Assembly: GCA_946402275.1 (NCBI GenBank) | Contig: CAMIVY010000014.1 | Coordinates: forward strand, 1-64,000 | Length of the DNA stretch: 64,000 bases | Reading direction: 5' to 3' | Source: an uncultured Prevotella sp. | GTDB lineage: Bacteria > Bacteroidota > Bacteroidia > Bacteroidales > Bacteroidaceae | Shown here: one piece after another, positions 55,431 to 62,815 of the stretch | Layout of the letters: every line of letters begins with the position of its first letter | How positions within the stretch are numbered: the first letter of the stretch is position 1 | Notes under the pieces: model-generated | The model's database searches: none | Told to the model about the DNA's origin: nothing | What the model saw: the letters and a program-made list of their open reading frames with translations, nothing else | Program-made: the position numbers and the translations under genes

Positions 55431-55476
55431 AAAAAGTGAGTTAACTCAAATCATCGTTTGAGTTAACTCATTTTTG
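55431..55476 (+). terminator. Strong intrinsic terminator after the 8342-codon gene
   Basis: TGAGTTAACTCAAA (55437-55450) and TTTGAGTTAACTCA (55457-55470) are exact reverse complements around a TCATCG loop, followed by TTTTTG. Preceding A residues (55431-55435) can extend the stem. It lies 64 bases after the TAA and faces the direction of transcription. The core GAGTTAACTC of each arm is itself a palindrome. Confidence 0.93.
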
Positions 55477-55578
55477 TTTGTACTGGTTGAAGAGGTTGTG
55501 ATTTACCCTCCGCCTTAGTGTCGCATAGGGCTTCTGGAGGGCTCGCCAGCATCGGTTTTGTCGATGTCGGTGTCTATA

Positions 55579-55635
55579 GGACACAGAGGGTCTCTTACCC
55601 CCTGTGTCCTAAGGACAAATCTGTCCCCCTGTGTC
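55579..55635. repeat. GGACACAG hairpins near the end of the minus-strand gene
   Basis: GGACACAGAGGG (55579-55590) pairs with CCCCCTGTGTCC (55598-55609) with one mismatch around a 7-base loop. GGACA-AATC-TGTCC (55613-55626) and another CCCCTGTGTCC follow. The same words recur near 56185-56205. The hairpin could also end transcription of the DUF5053 gene. The remainder of 55374-55578 holds only the terminator and no coding signal that I can support. Confidence 0.7.
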
Positions 55636-55890
55636 CTATATCCGATCTGCAGCACGGCGTATGCGCTCAGACAGGTCAACAAGCGCACCCTTCAGTATGT
55701 ACTTTTCTTCCTCACTGAACTCTGTAGGTTTCTTATTCCCATCAACACCATCTAATTTGTGGTATAGCCAGGAATTTGATTTACCAAAATACTCCCTAGA
55801 GATATCGGCCCACGAGACAGCAAGAAGAATGTCCTCCAATGTAGCTTTCATCGTACCTGCTTGTGTTTCTTTCAAAGTCATTGTTGCCAT
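55636..55890 (-). CDS. DUF5053-family protein
   Basis: An 84-residue, probably cytoplasmic protein. The sequence MATMTLKETQAGTMKATLEDILLAVSW-ADISREYFGKSNSWLYHKLDG fits the DUF5053 family known from Bacteroides and Prevotella (function unknown): a helical start, an aromatic YFGKSNSWLYHKL core that looks like a helix-turn-helix or Cro-like turn, and a helical end (EEKYILKGALVDLSERIRRAA). A longer frame exists to 55956, but the start at 55890 has a good Shine-Dalgarno-like GGAGG about ten bases upstream, unusual for this phylum and decisive here. It follows the 50-aa gene on the same strand, from which it is probably co-transcribed. Confidence 0.75.
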   Translation of the reverse strand: MATMTLKETQAGTMKATLEDILLAVSWADISREYFGKSNSWLYHKLDGVDGNKKPTEFSEEEKYILKGALVDLSERIRRAADRI

Positions 55891-55921
55891 ACTTATGTCC
55901 TCCGTTACTTTTTTTATTATC

Positions 55922-56074
55922 TTAATCATCGAGTGGTTCATCCAAAAGTTCTGCAAACAGTCTGTTGATGTAATACCTCAGTCTTGGTTCACCATTAGGG
56001 AAGCTTTTCTTGTAGTTCCTAATGGTTTCTATCAAATCCCATTCTGTTTCAGTTAACTCTTCTATATGCTTCAT
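55922..56074 (-). CDS. 50-aa hypothetical protein upstream of DUF5053 gene
   Basis: The product begins MKHIEELTETEWDLIETIRN and ends RYYINRLFAELLDEPLDD: short, acidic, predicted helical, no signal or membrane segment. The frame stays open upstream to 56134, but the -7 box at 56099-56106 lies inside that extension, so the ATG at 56074 is the more likely start. It is separated by 31 bases from the DUF5053 gene and shares its strand, suggesting a two-gene unit. Function unknown; size and pairing would fit a small regulator or toxin-antitoxin-like pair, but nothing in the sequence proves either. Confidence 0.65.
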   Translation of the reverse strand: MKHIEELTETEWDLIETIRNYKKSFPNGEPRLRYYINRLFAELLDEPLDD

Positions 56075-56098
56075 TCCACTAATAATCATTAATTGCTG

Positions 56099-56106
56099 CA
56101 AAGATA
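56099..56106 (-). promoter_or_regulatory. Bacteroidetes -7 box (TATCTTTG) for the two small minus-strand genes
   Basis: On the minus strand TATCTTTG is 25 bases from the ATG at 56074, the usual distance in this window. Confidence 0.68.
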
Positions 56107-56144
56107 ATACTATTATTCGTATTAAGAAAACCATTCAGTATTAA

Positions 56145-56163
56145 TTTTCGTACTATACGAAAA
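56145..56163. promoter_or_regulatory. 8-bp inverted repeat upstream of the small-gene promoter
   Basis: TTTTCGTA (56145-56152) and TACGAAAA (56156-56163) are exact reverse complements around CTA. The dyad lies about 40 bases upstream of the -7 box at 56099-56106 and could be an operator. Confidence 0.4.
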
Positions 56164-56396
56164 ATTTAACTTTTGGAGACAAGGACACAGGTCAGGACAC
56201 AGAGGGAAAAATGAAAAACCCCGCCAGAAATAATCCCAGCGAGGTTGATATTGAAAGGGAAAAACCTCACACCGTGCCTGTCCCTCTTATCAACGAACCT
56301 ACTACGAAGGTATAAGGAGCACTAAAGGAACACTAAAGGAGCGTAGTGGTCATCGACATAGTCGTTCTCACTGCCCCTGTTGTAGGTCATGGATGT
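56164..56396. other. Non-coding stretch with GGACACAG words and an 11-bp array
   Basis: No gene is supported here. It contains two GGACACAG words (near 56184 and 56195), an inverted pair GAGGTT/AACCTC around 56241-56267, and a tandem array at 56314-56346. Confidence 0.6.
56314..56346. repeat. Three 11-bp AAGGAGCACTA units
   Basis: AAGGAGCACTA, AAGGAACACTA and AAGGAGCGTAG follow without gaps. In rotated form the unit nearly matches tandem array 2 (30510-30553) in front of the giant gene. Confidence 0.85.
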
Positions 56397-56798
56397 TTAT
56401 TTTGAGACAGAAAAGTGAAAAAAAAGGTGTAACAGCCAACCGAGAAGGTTGCCGAGGAGAACACCGATGGAGTCTGCCCAGAAATCGAGCCACTCGCCAG
56501 AGCGGGTGGTGGTGCAGTAGGCTTGTCCTAACTCCACGAGACCACCCAGGAGAATCATGCCCAAGCATGCCCATAGCAGGAGCTTGGAGGCATTTAGCTG
56601 CTGGTGAGTGCGCAGATATTCCCACCAGATGACGCTGGTGGTGCCGCCGTACATGACTAGATGCGTCCACTTGTCGATAAAGTCAATGTCGTCCAGCGGC
56701 GTCTCCGGAAAGAAGGGGGTGAAGGAGAGGAGGAAGATCAATGCCAAGCAGAGCAGAGATAGAGGGTATTTTCTTACGATATGAGCCATTTTTTGCAT
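56397..56798 (-). CDS. VanZ-like membrane protein
   Basis: A 133-residue protein with about four hydrophobic helices: SLLCLALIFLLSFTPFFP, LVMYGGTTSVIWWEYL, LLLWACLGMILLGGLVELGQ and SIGVLLGNLLGWLLHLFF. The VanZ-like pattern is visible: DKWTHLVMYGG after the first helix, GLVELGQ in the third, and SGEWLDFWADSIGVLLG before the last. Family members are inner-membrane proteins of mostly unknown function; VanZ itself gives low-level teicoplanin resistance, but that cannot be inferred here. Translation may begin at 56798 or at the ATG three codons in (56789). It is divergent from the first NSS transporter, with promoters only 12 bases apart. Confidence 0.8.
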   Translation of the reverse strand: MQKMAHIVRKYPLSLLCLALIFLLSFTPFFPETPLDDIDFIDKWTHLVMYGGTTSVIWWEYLRTHQQLNASKLLLWACLGMILLGGLVELGQAYCTTTRSGEWLDFWADSIGVLLGNLLGWLLHLFFHFSVSK

Positions 56799-56817
56799 AT
56801 TTACTTAAAAAACGATG

Positions 56818-56825
56818 CAAAAGTA
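56818..56825 (-). promoter_or_regulatory. Bacteroidetes -7 box (TACTTTTG) for the VanZ-like gene
   Basis: The minus-strand TACTTTTG lies 19 bases upstream of the ATG at 56798. Confidence 0.65.
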
Positions 56826-56837
56826 AGATTTATTTTA

Positions 56838-56845
56838 TAATTTTG
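56838..56845 (+). promoter_or_regulatory. Bacteroidetes -7 box (TAATTTTG) for the first NSS transporter
   Basis: TAATTTTG lies 20 bases before the ATG at 56866, back to back with the VanZ-like promoter; the two polymerase footprints would overlap. Confidence 0.65.
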
Positions 56846-56865
56846 CAAGCATTAAGAAGGGTAAT

Positions 56866-58227
56866 ATGAGTGATAGAGCAAATTTTGGTTCCAAGTTAGG
56901 GGTGATTCTGGCAACGGCAGGCTCAGCCGTCGGGCTGGGTAATGTGTGGCGTTTCCCCTATATGGCGGGTGAGAATGGCGGTGCCGTGTTTATCATGATC
57001 TATGTGGCATGTGTGCTGTTGCTGGGTATCCCGTGTATGATTAGCGAGTTCATCATTGGACGTCACGGCAGAGCTAACACGGCGCGAGCATTCCAAACAC
57101 TGGCTGACGGAAAACCCTGGGCGCTGATAGGCTATATGGGTGTGCTGACGGGATTCCTGATAACGGGTTACTATGCGGTGGTCAGCGGATGGTGTCTGCA
57201 GTATGTGTGGGCCTCGCTGATAGGGCATCTGCAGGGTGATCCGGAGTATTTCAAGACGTATTTCACGGAATTGTCTTCCAATCCTGTGAAACCTGTGTTC
57301 TGGACGGTCGTCATCTTAGGAATGACCTACCTGATTATCGAACATGGGGTGCGCAACGGTATTGAGAAGGCATCGAAGCTGATGATGCCTACCTTGTTCG
57401 TCCTGCTGCTCATCATCGTAGGGGCTTCGTGCATGCTGCCCAACGCCTATAAGGGTATCGAGTTCCTGTTCAAGCCCGACTTCTCAAAGATTACAAGTGA
57501 CGTGTTCCTCAGTGCACTGGGGCAGTCGTTCTATTCGCTGAGCATTGCGATGGGTTGTCTGTGTACCTATGCCAGTTATTTTTCGAAAGAGACCAACCTG
57601 ACGAAGGCCGCTTCGCAGATAGCGATTATCGACTGTGTGGTGGCAATTCTGGCAGGTCTTATGATTTTCCCTGCAGCATTCTCCGTAGGGGTGAATCCCG
57701 ACTCGGGACCGTCGTTGATATTCATCACGCTGCCCAACGTATTCCAACAGGCCTTTAGCAGTGTTCCGGCAGTAGGCTATGTCGTCTCGTTGCTGTTTTT
57801 CGTGTTGTTGTCGCTGGCTGCCCTGACGTCACTGATGTCGCTGCATGAGGTATCGACGGCCTTCTTCCAGGAGGAACTTGGTACGACGCGCAAGCGTGCC
57901 GCCTTGATAGTGACAGTGACGACATCTGTCATTGGGGCATTCTGTTCGTTGTCGTTAGGAGCTGTCGAAGAACTATCGTTCTTCGGCAAGGCGATGTTCG
58001 ACTGGTTCGATTTCGTGACGGGTCAGATATTCCTGCCCGTGGTGGGTTTCCTCACCTGTATCTTCATCGGTTGGTTTGTGCCTCATAAGATAGTACGTGA
58101 TGAGTTCAGCAACTATGGTGAGCTGAAGGGCTATGTCCGCTATTTCCATCGTTATCTGTTCCTCATCAAGTATGTCTGTCCGTTGGCTATCATACTCATT
58201 TTCCTGCATCAGCTGGGAGTGATATAA
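56866..58227 (+). CDS. Sodium-dependent transporter, NSS/SNF family (first copy)
   Basis: A 453-residue inner-membrane symporter of the neurotransmitter:sodium symporter family, which couples sodium entry to uptake of amino acids or related amines. The unwound first helix with the sodium and substrate site is clear (GSAVGLGNVWRFPYMAGENG, about 17-36). Other signatures are VVSGWCLQY, the amphipathic GIEKASKLMMP, SLSIAMGCLCTYASYFSKETNL (helix 6 region), PDSGPSLIFITLPNVF and the C-terminal YVCPLAIILIFLHQLGVI. Eleven to twelve helices are expected. A close paralogue follows 147 bp downstream. Specific substrate cannot be predicted. Confidence 0.93.
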   Translation: MSDRANFGSKLGVILATAGSAVGLGNVWRFPYMAGENGGAVFIMIYVACVLLLGIPCMISEFIIGRHGRANTARAFQTLADGKPWALIGYMGVLTGFLITGYYAVVSGWCLQYVWASLIGHLQGDPEYFKTYFTELSSNPVKPVFWTVVILGMTYLIIEHGVRNGIEKASKLMMPTLFVLLLIIVGASCMLPNAYKGIEFLFKPDFSKITSDVFLSALGQSFYSLSIAMGCLCTYASYFSKETNLTKAASQIAIIDCVVAILAGLMIFPAAFSVGVNPDSGPSLIFITLPNVFQQAFSSVPAVGYVVSLLFFVLLSLAALTSLMSLHEVSTAFFQEELGTTRKRAALIVTVTTSVIGAFCSLSLGAVEELSFFGKAMFDWFDFVTGQIFLPVVGFLTCIFIGWFVPHKIVRDEFSNYGELKGYVRYFHRYLFLIKYVCPLAIILIFLHQLGVI

Positions 58228-58374
58228 TAAATTAGGAATTAGGAATTAAGAATTATGATATGTTTTATCCCAGAGATAATTATGAATGATGATATGTCCT
58301 ATTTTAGAGTAATGATGTGCAAGTTTTCTGCCTGCAATGTAATCACAATTTCTAATTTCTAATTTCTAATTAAG
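58228..58374. repeat. AATTAG inverted-repeat element between the two NSS genes
   Basis: AATTAGGAATTAGGAATTAA at the left (from about 58230) and TTTCTAATTTCTAATTTCTA at the right (to about 58371) form long imperfect inverted ends around a core of about 85 bases beginning ATTATGATATGTTTTA. It fills the whole spacer. A related element follows the second NSS gene. Confidence 0.8.
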
Positions 58375-59730
58375 ATGATGAATAATCGAGGTAGTTTTGG
58401 TAGCAAGCTGGGCATTGTGCTGGCTACGGCTGGGTCTGCTGTCGGATTAGGCAATGTGTGGCGCTTCCCGTATATGACAGGAGAAAACGGGGGTGCCGCT
58501 TTCATCCTGTTCTATATTGGCTGTATCTTCGTGCTGGGACTGCCTGGCATGATCAGTGAGTTCGTTGTGGGCAGGCATGCACAAACCAATGCTGCGCGTG
58601 CCTACGACAAACTGTCGAACGGAAGACCGTGGCGACTGGTGGGCTACCTGGGTATCCTCACCTCGACCATCATCCTTGGATTCTATGCCGTGGTGGCTGG
58701 CTGGTGTCTGCAATACCTGTATGCTGCTCTTGGAGGTCAGCTGTCAGGTGATGCCACGTATGTGAAGACGTATTTCGCCACTTTCTCCAGTGACCCGCTG
58801 AGACCGGTGCTGTGGGGTATTGGCTTTATCTTGATAACCCATGTGGTCATTGTCTTTGGTGTGCGCAAGGGTATTGAACGTGCCTCGAAATGGCTGATGC
58901 CCATCTTGTTGCTCTTACTGTTGGTGCTGGTGTCAGCATCATGTGCACTGCCTGGCAGCATGGAAGGAGTTCGGTTCCTGTTACAGCCCGACTTCTCGAA
59001 GTTGAGCGGCAGGGTGATGCTGGATGCGCTGGGACAGGCATTCTTCTCGCTATCACTGGGTACGGCATGTCTGTGTACGTATGCCAGCTATTTCTCGAAG
59101 GAGACGAACCTGCTGCGCTCAGCCGGTCAGATAGCACTACTCGACACGATGATTGCTATCTTCGCAGGACTCATGATATTCCCCGCTGCCTTCTCGGTAG
59201 GCATTAGCCCCGACAGTGGTCCTTCGCTCATCTTCATCACGTTGCCTAACGTGTTCCAGCAGGCCTTTGTCGGGATGCCGCAGGTAGGGTGGGTGATTAG
59301 TGTGATGTTCTATGCCCTGCTGGTGTTTGCTGCCCTGACTTCTACCATCTCGATGCATGAGATAGGTACTGCCTTCTTTACAGAGGAATACCACCTGAAC
59401 AGACGCCATGCCGCGTGGATAATCACCGTCGTAGCTTCTGTGCTGTGCCTGTTCTGCTCATGGTCGGTAGGGGCTTACGACATCCAGGTGATGAGCTCGT
59501 CGCTGATGGACTTCTGCGACCAGCTGACGGCCAACTTTATGTTGCCCCTTGGTGGACTGCTCGCCTGTCTCTTCGTGGGGTGGTATGTCCCACGGCAGTT
59601 GGTGTATGACGAGTTTACCAATGGCGGAAAATGTAACAAATGTTTTTTCCAGATATTCCTCTTTGCTGTGCGCTATGTCTGTCCGCTGGCTATCATACTC
59701 ATTTTCCTGCACCAGATGGGAGTAATTTAA
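58375..59730 (+). CDS. Sodium-dependent transporter, NSS/SNF family (second copy)
   Basis: A 451-residue NSS paralogue, similar along its length to the upstream gene: GSAVGLGNVWRFPYMTGENG (17-36 region), VVAGWCLQYLYA, GIERASKWLMP, SLSLGTACLCTYASYFSKE, PDSGPSLIFITLPNVFQQAF, and an almost identical end YVCPLAIILIFLHQMGVI. Two adjacent start codons (58375, 58378) are possible; MNNRGSFGSKLG parallels MSDRANFGSKLG of the first copy. The pair most likely arose by tandem duplication, with divergence in the helix 3-4 and 7-8 regions that may alter substrate choice. No -7 box is seen in the spacer, so it may be read from the upstream promoter through the AATTAG element. Confidence 0.93.
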   Translation: MMNNRGSFGSKLGIVLATAGSAVGLGNVWRFPYMTGENGGAAFILFYIGCIFVLGLPGMISEFVVGRHAQTNAARAYDKLSNGRPWRLVGYLGILTSTIILGFYAVVAGWCLQYLYAALGGQLSGDATYVKTYFATFSSDPLRPVLWGIGFILITHVVIVFGVRKGIERASKWLMPILLLLLLVLVSASCALPGSMEGVRFLLQPDFSKLSGRVMLDALGQAFFSLSLGTACLCTYASYFSKETNLLRSAGQIALLDTMIAIFAGLMIFPAAFSVGISPDSGPSLIFITLPNVFQQAFVGMPQVGWVISVMFYALLVFAALTSTISMHEIGTAFFTEEYHLNRRHAAWIITVVASVLCLFCSWSVGAYDIQVMSSSLMDFCDQLTANFMLPLGGLLACLFVGWYVPRQLVYDEFTNGGKCNKCFFQIFLFAVRYVCPLAIILIFLHQMGVI

Positions 59731-59966
59731 ATGAGTAATCGACGAAGTCACTTTCTTGCTAAGGCAAGCGTCACCTTTCGGGATGCCGAGCGGACCTTTA
59801 GGTCAAAGAAATTAGAAATTAGTAATTAGAAATTATGATATGTTTAAGCTTGGAGATAAAAAGGAATTTAGTGTGTCAGTTCTTCGAAATACCTTTTGGA
59901 CGGCTTTTCCTGCCCTGAAGGTAATCATAATTTCTAATTACTAATTTCTAATTACTAATTAAGTAT
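59731..59966. repeat. Spacer with GGACC-type hairpin and AATTAG inverted-repeat element
   Basis: The left part has CTTGC-TAAG-GCAAG, then GCGGACC-TTTA-GGTC (hairpin 59793-59804), immediately followed by AAATTAGAAATTAG words. The right end carries ATCATAATTTCTAATTACTAA, the exact reverse complement of the 21-base left-arm word ending at ATTATGAT (about 59816-59836). The core begins ATTATGATATGTTTA, like the element at 58228. No gene is supported. Confidence 0.8.
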
Positions 59967-60866
59967 ATGAACAAGAACGACCGTAAAATAGCAGTGGCAG
60001 CCCTTTGTGTGGCAACCCTATCCTTAGTGCTCTTATACCTTTTTGACGGGCATACCACTACTCCGATCCCGAAAGACGACTCTATGCCACGGTATGCCAA
60101 GCGCCACAAGGAAGCACGCCGGACAGCATACTACGGCTCGTATCCGAAGGAGCAGCGGAAGGAGACCTTCCCCTTCGATCCGAATACGGCAGACAGCACG
60201 CAACTGCTGCGACTGGGGCTGCAGCCCTGGCAGGTGCGCAACATCTATAAATACCGTGCGGCAGGCGGCATCTACCGCACCAAGGAGGACTTCGCCAGAC
60301 TTTATGGACTGACGGTCAAGGACTATCGCCGCCTGGAACCCTACATCCGCATCAGCAGTGACTACCTGCCAGCTGCGACACTGGTGGGGGATAGGGGCTA
60401 TGGGGCCAATAGGGCCAATGGGGCTAATGGGACCAATGGGGCTAATGGGGGTGAGCCTTACCCCAGAAAGATTGACAGCACCCAGCATGTCGTGCTGAAC
60501 ATGGCTGATACGACGGAACTGCGCAAGGTGCCAGGGATAGGGGCGTATTATGCCCGCCAGATTGTTCGCTATGGACAACGGCTAGGAGGCTATGTCAGCG
60601 TAGATCAGTTGGACGAGATAGAGGGCTTCCCGCAGGAGGCCAAGAAATATTTCGTGGTGCAGGGGGCTCATCCCCAACTGCTGAACGTCAACCAGTTAAA
60701 CCTTCAGCAGTTGCGTCGCCATCCTTATATCAACTACTATCAGGCAAAGGCCATCATGGACTATCGACGTCTGCACGGCAACCTGAACAGTCTGCAGGAC
60801 CTTCGCCTCTCCAAGGACTTTCCTCCTGAGGTCATCGAGCGGCTGACACCCTATGTCACCTTCTGA
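59967..60866 (+). CDS. Helix-hairpin-helix (ComEA-like) protein with N-terminal membrane anchor
   Basis: A 299-residue protein. Residues 8-26 form a single hydrophobic helix (IAVAALCVATLSLVLLYLF), so the rest is probably periplasmic. Three ComEA-type helix-hairpin-helix segments follow: FPFDPNTADSTQLLRLGL (about 68-85), VVLNMADTTELRKVPGIGA (about 173-191), and LLNVNQLNLQQLRRHPYI (about 238-255), each with the N-x-A/N-L-RxxPGIG-like pattern. Such domains bind DNA non-specifically. Between the first and second is an Asn/Gly/Ala-rich linker encoded by 9-bp repeats (60394-60452). A role in DNA uptake is only a family-based guess; many Bacteroidetes carry such proteins without other competence genes nearby. 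Confidence 0.83.
   Translation: MNKNDRKIAVAALCVATLSLVLLYLFDGHTTTPIPKDDSMPRYAKRHKEARRTAYYGSYPKEQRKETFPFDPNTADSTQLLRLGLQPWQVRNIYKYRAAGGIYRTKEDFARLYGLTVKDYRRLEPYIRISSDYLPAATLVGDRGYGANRANGANGTNGANGGEPYPRKIDSTQHVVLNMADTTELRKVPGIGAYYARQIVRYGQRLGGYVSVDQLDEIEGFPQEAKKYFVVQGAHPQLLNVNQLNLQQLRRHPYINYYQAKAIMDYRRLHGNLNSLQDLRLSKDFPPEVIERLTPYVTF
60394..60452. repeat. In-frame 9-bp GGGGCCAAT-type repeats in the HhH gene
   Basis: About six degenerate 9-bp units (GGGGCTATG, GGGCCAATA, GGGCCAATG, GGGCTAATG, GGACCAATG, GGGCTAATG) encode YGANRANGANGTNGANG, a flexible linker. The unit length keeps frame, so copy number can vary without loss of the protein. Confidence 0.88.
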
Positions 60867-60873
60867 CCTCATA

Positions 60874-60977
60874 CTCCCCCTCTCCTTCTCTTCTTCCCTC
60901 CTTCTTCCCTCCTTCTTCCCCTCTTCTTCCCCTCTTCTTCCCCTCTTCTTCCCTCCTTCTTCCCTTCTTCTTCCTCT
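60874..60977. repeat. 104-base pure pyrimidine tract with 11-bp period
   Basis: Every base from 60874 to 60977 is C or T. CTTCTT recurs at 60890, 60901, 60912, 60923, 60934, 60945, 60956 and 60967, an exact 11-bp period with units such as CTTCTTCCCCT. The tract fills the space between the stops of two convergent genes (60866 and 60981) and contains no T-run hairpin terminator. Confidence 0.95.
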
Positions 60978-60980
60978 GTC

Positions 60981-62606
60981 TTAATAGGTTGCTATTTTAC
61001 GTATATCATCCTCAAAGGTCTCTTTATGAATGGCTTTTGCTTTCAACTTGGAACGATAGGTGTAGATGGTGGTAAGGCTGGAGCGCAGGATGTCGGCAAT
61101 CTTCTGGTTGTCGTTAATACCCAGTCGTAACAATGCCAAAATACGCAGCTCGGTGGTCAGCTTCTTGGCACTGTCTGCCTCTTGCTCGAATTGGTTCTCA
61201 GAGGTTAGCAGTTGGTTGACATTCGCGATGAAATCAGGGAAAATATTCAGGAAGGCCACATCGAAATCTTGATGGAAATCGCGAATGCTGTTATTGACAG
61301 GCTCTGTTGCCTTGAGTTCAGCATACAGCTCTTCCAACTTACGTTCACGCGCCAGGCGGTTAAACAGCTTCAGGCGTTTCTCACCTCTTTCTATCAGCAC
61401 ACTGCTCAGCTCTAGGAAACGACCTATGTATTCCTCTTTGATCCTGTTGGCTTCCTTCATCTGGTTGTTGATGTTGCTGATAGCTTCGTTCTGGAGGGCC
61501 AGCGTCTTGTTCATCTCCAGAATCTGCTGATTGGCAGAACGGTTCTTACGGATGAGCTTCAACGTGTAGAAGATACCGCCTATCAATAGTAGGGAGACAA
61601 GTGAGATGATGATCAGGATGGTAGTGGTGAGACGCTGGGTCTGAGAGCGCTCTTCGTCGTAGAGCTGCATCACCTGGGGAGCAATGCGACCCATCTGCAT
61701 CAGACGCAGGCGGCTGCCATAAAACTGGGCTTCGCGGAACGATTGGAAAAGATAGCGGTAGGCATTGTCACAATCACCTCTGTCCATCAGCATCTCAGAG
61801 AGGGAGCGCAGGGAGTTGTTCTCACGGATGGCACCTCGCTCATCGCTGATGGCACTGAGCAACAGGTAGTACTCTTGTTTCTCCAGATTCTGCTTGCGCT
61901 GGTAGAAATAAGCCAGGGTACTGGTAATAATACTATAGGTACGCGAACCGCTTTTCAGCTGGGGCAGATAGTCTTCCAGCATCTGGATGGCCTTGTCTTC
62001 ATCGCCCGTCTCACAGGTATAGGTGGCCTGGTTGAAGATATAGTCGTAAGAACCCTTCGGGGCTATCTGGATAATCAACTGACGATAATACTGTGCCCTA
62101 CTGATAAACTCAGCGAAGAAGGGGGTGTATTGCGCCATTTCAGAGCGATAGAGGTTCAACTCGCTCTGTTGGGTGTAATAGTCCACCCGTTGCTGTACAT
62201 CTAATGATTCGGGGTTGATCTCTTCCATCAACTCCCTGGCCATATTGAAAAGACCCGTTACCGAAAGGATATGTGCCATGCGTACCGCACTGGCAGCAAA
62301 ACGATTGTAATCCTCCGTACCACGAAGGAGTCCGACATTCTCCTGGATATATTGGAAGGCTGAGTCGTATTTGTAAGCCATGTATTCGTCGTACAGCCGT
62401 ATGTTCAGTTCCAGATGCTGCTCTGGAGTCAGTGAGATACCACTGGCCCCATCCTTAATCGTCTTGATACGAAGTTCTTTCTCGGCAGTCTGGTGGTCGT
62501 AGTGTGCAATCAAGCTGTCGAGGGTCTTGTAAAGGACCTTTTTCTCCTGGGCTGTCATCATCGTAGCCTGGACTAGCAAGAGAAATGTGAACCATAGATA
62601 TTTCAT
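60981..62606 (-). CDS. DUF6377-type membrane regulator (TPR sensor plus HTH)
   Basis: A 541-residue protein. A signal peptide or anchor (MKYLWFTFLLLVQATMMTAQ) is followed by a helical TPR-like periplasmic region (about 20-325), one transmembrane helix (LTTTILIIISLVSLLLIGGIF, about 329-350), a coiled linker, and a C-terminal LuxR-like helix-turn-helix (ELRILALLRLGINDNQKIADILRSS...TIYTYRSKLKAK, about 480-525). The design is close to DUF6377 regulators of Bacteroidetes. It is divergent from a GH97 glycoside hydrolase gene with a 244-bp spacer and opposed promoters, so control of that carbohydrate locus is a reasonable inference. It shares the overall sensor-TM-HTH plan, but not the HTH class, with the regulator at 5950. 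Confidence 0.87.
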   Translation of the reverse strand: MKYLWFTFLLLVQATMMTAQEKKVLYKTLDSLIAHYDHQTAEKELRIKTIKDGASGISLTPEQHLELNIRLYDEYMAYKYDSAFQYIQENVGLLRGTEDYNRFAASAVRMAHILSVTGLFNMARELMEEINPESLDVQQRVDYYTQQSELNLYRSEMAQYTPFFAEFISRAQYYRQLIIQIAPKGSYDYIFNQATYTCETGDEDKAIQMLEDYLPQLKSGSRTYSIITSTLAYFYQRKQNLEKQEYYLLLSAISDERGAIRENNSLRSLSEMLMDRGDCDNAYRYLFQSFREAQFYGSRLRLMQMGRIAPQVMQLYDEERSQTQRLTTTILIIISLVSLLLIGGIFYTLKLIRKNRSANQQILEMNKTLALQNEAISNINNQMKEANRIKEEYIGRFLELSSVLIERGEKRLKLFNRLARERKLEELYAELKATEPVNNSIRDFHQDFDVAFLNIFPDFIANVNQLLTSENQFEQEADSAKKLTTELRILALLRLGINDNQKIADILRSSLTTIYTYRSKLKAKAIHKETFEDDIRKIATY

Positions 62607-62633
62607 AAGCTTTGTGTTTGGTTATTTGGGAGG

Positions 62634-62641
62634 CAAAGATA
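62634..62641 (-). promoter_or_regulatory. Bacteroidetes -7 box (TATCTTTG) for the DUF6377-type gene
   Basis: The minus-strand TATCTTTG lies 27 bases upstream of the ATG at 62606. Confidence 0.7.
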
Positions 62642-62815
62642 CTATATCTTTCTGTAATAACCAAATGAGAAGGGGGTAAAACGGCCCAAAAACGGATAGA
62701 TTCCATTTAGATTTATTCATGCTGACGATTCTGTAACTAATTTATTTCCAGGTATTTATATTTTTTGATATTTTGATTTTCCTTTGCTGCGCTTGGAGCG
62801 GATGATTCCACCTGT

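Noticed and set aside
59731..59829. 32-codon open frame right after the second NSS gene
   Set aside because: It consists of hairpin and AATTAG repeat sequence, ends in a repeat word and has no recognisable protein features.
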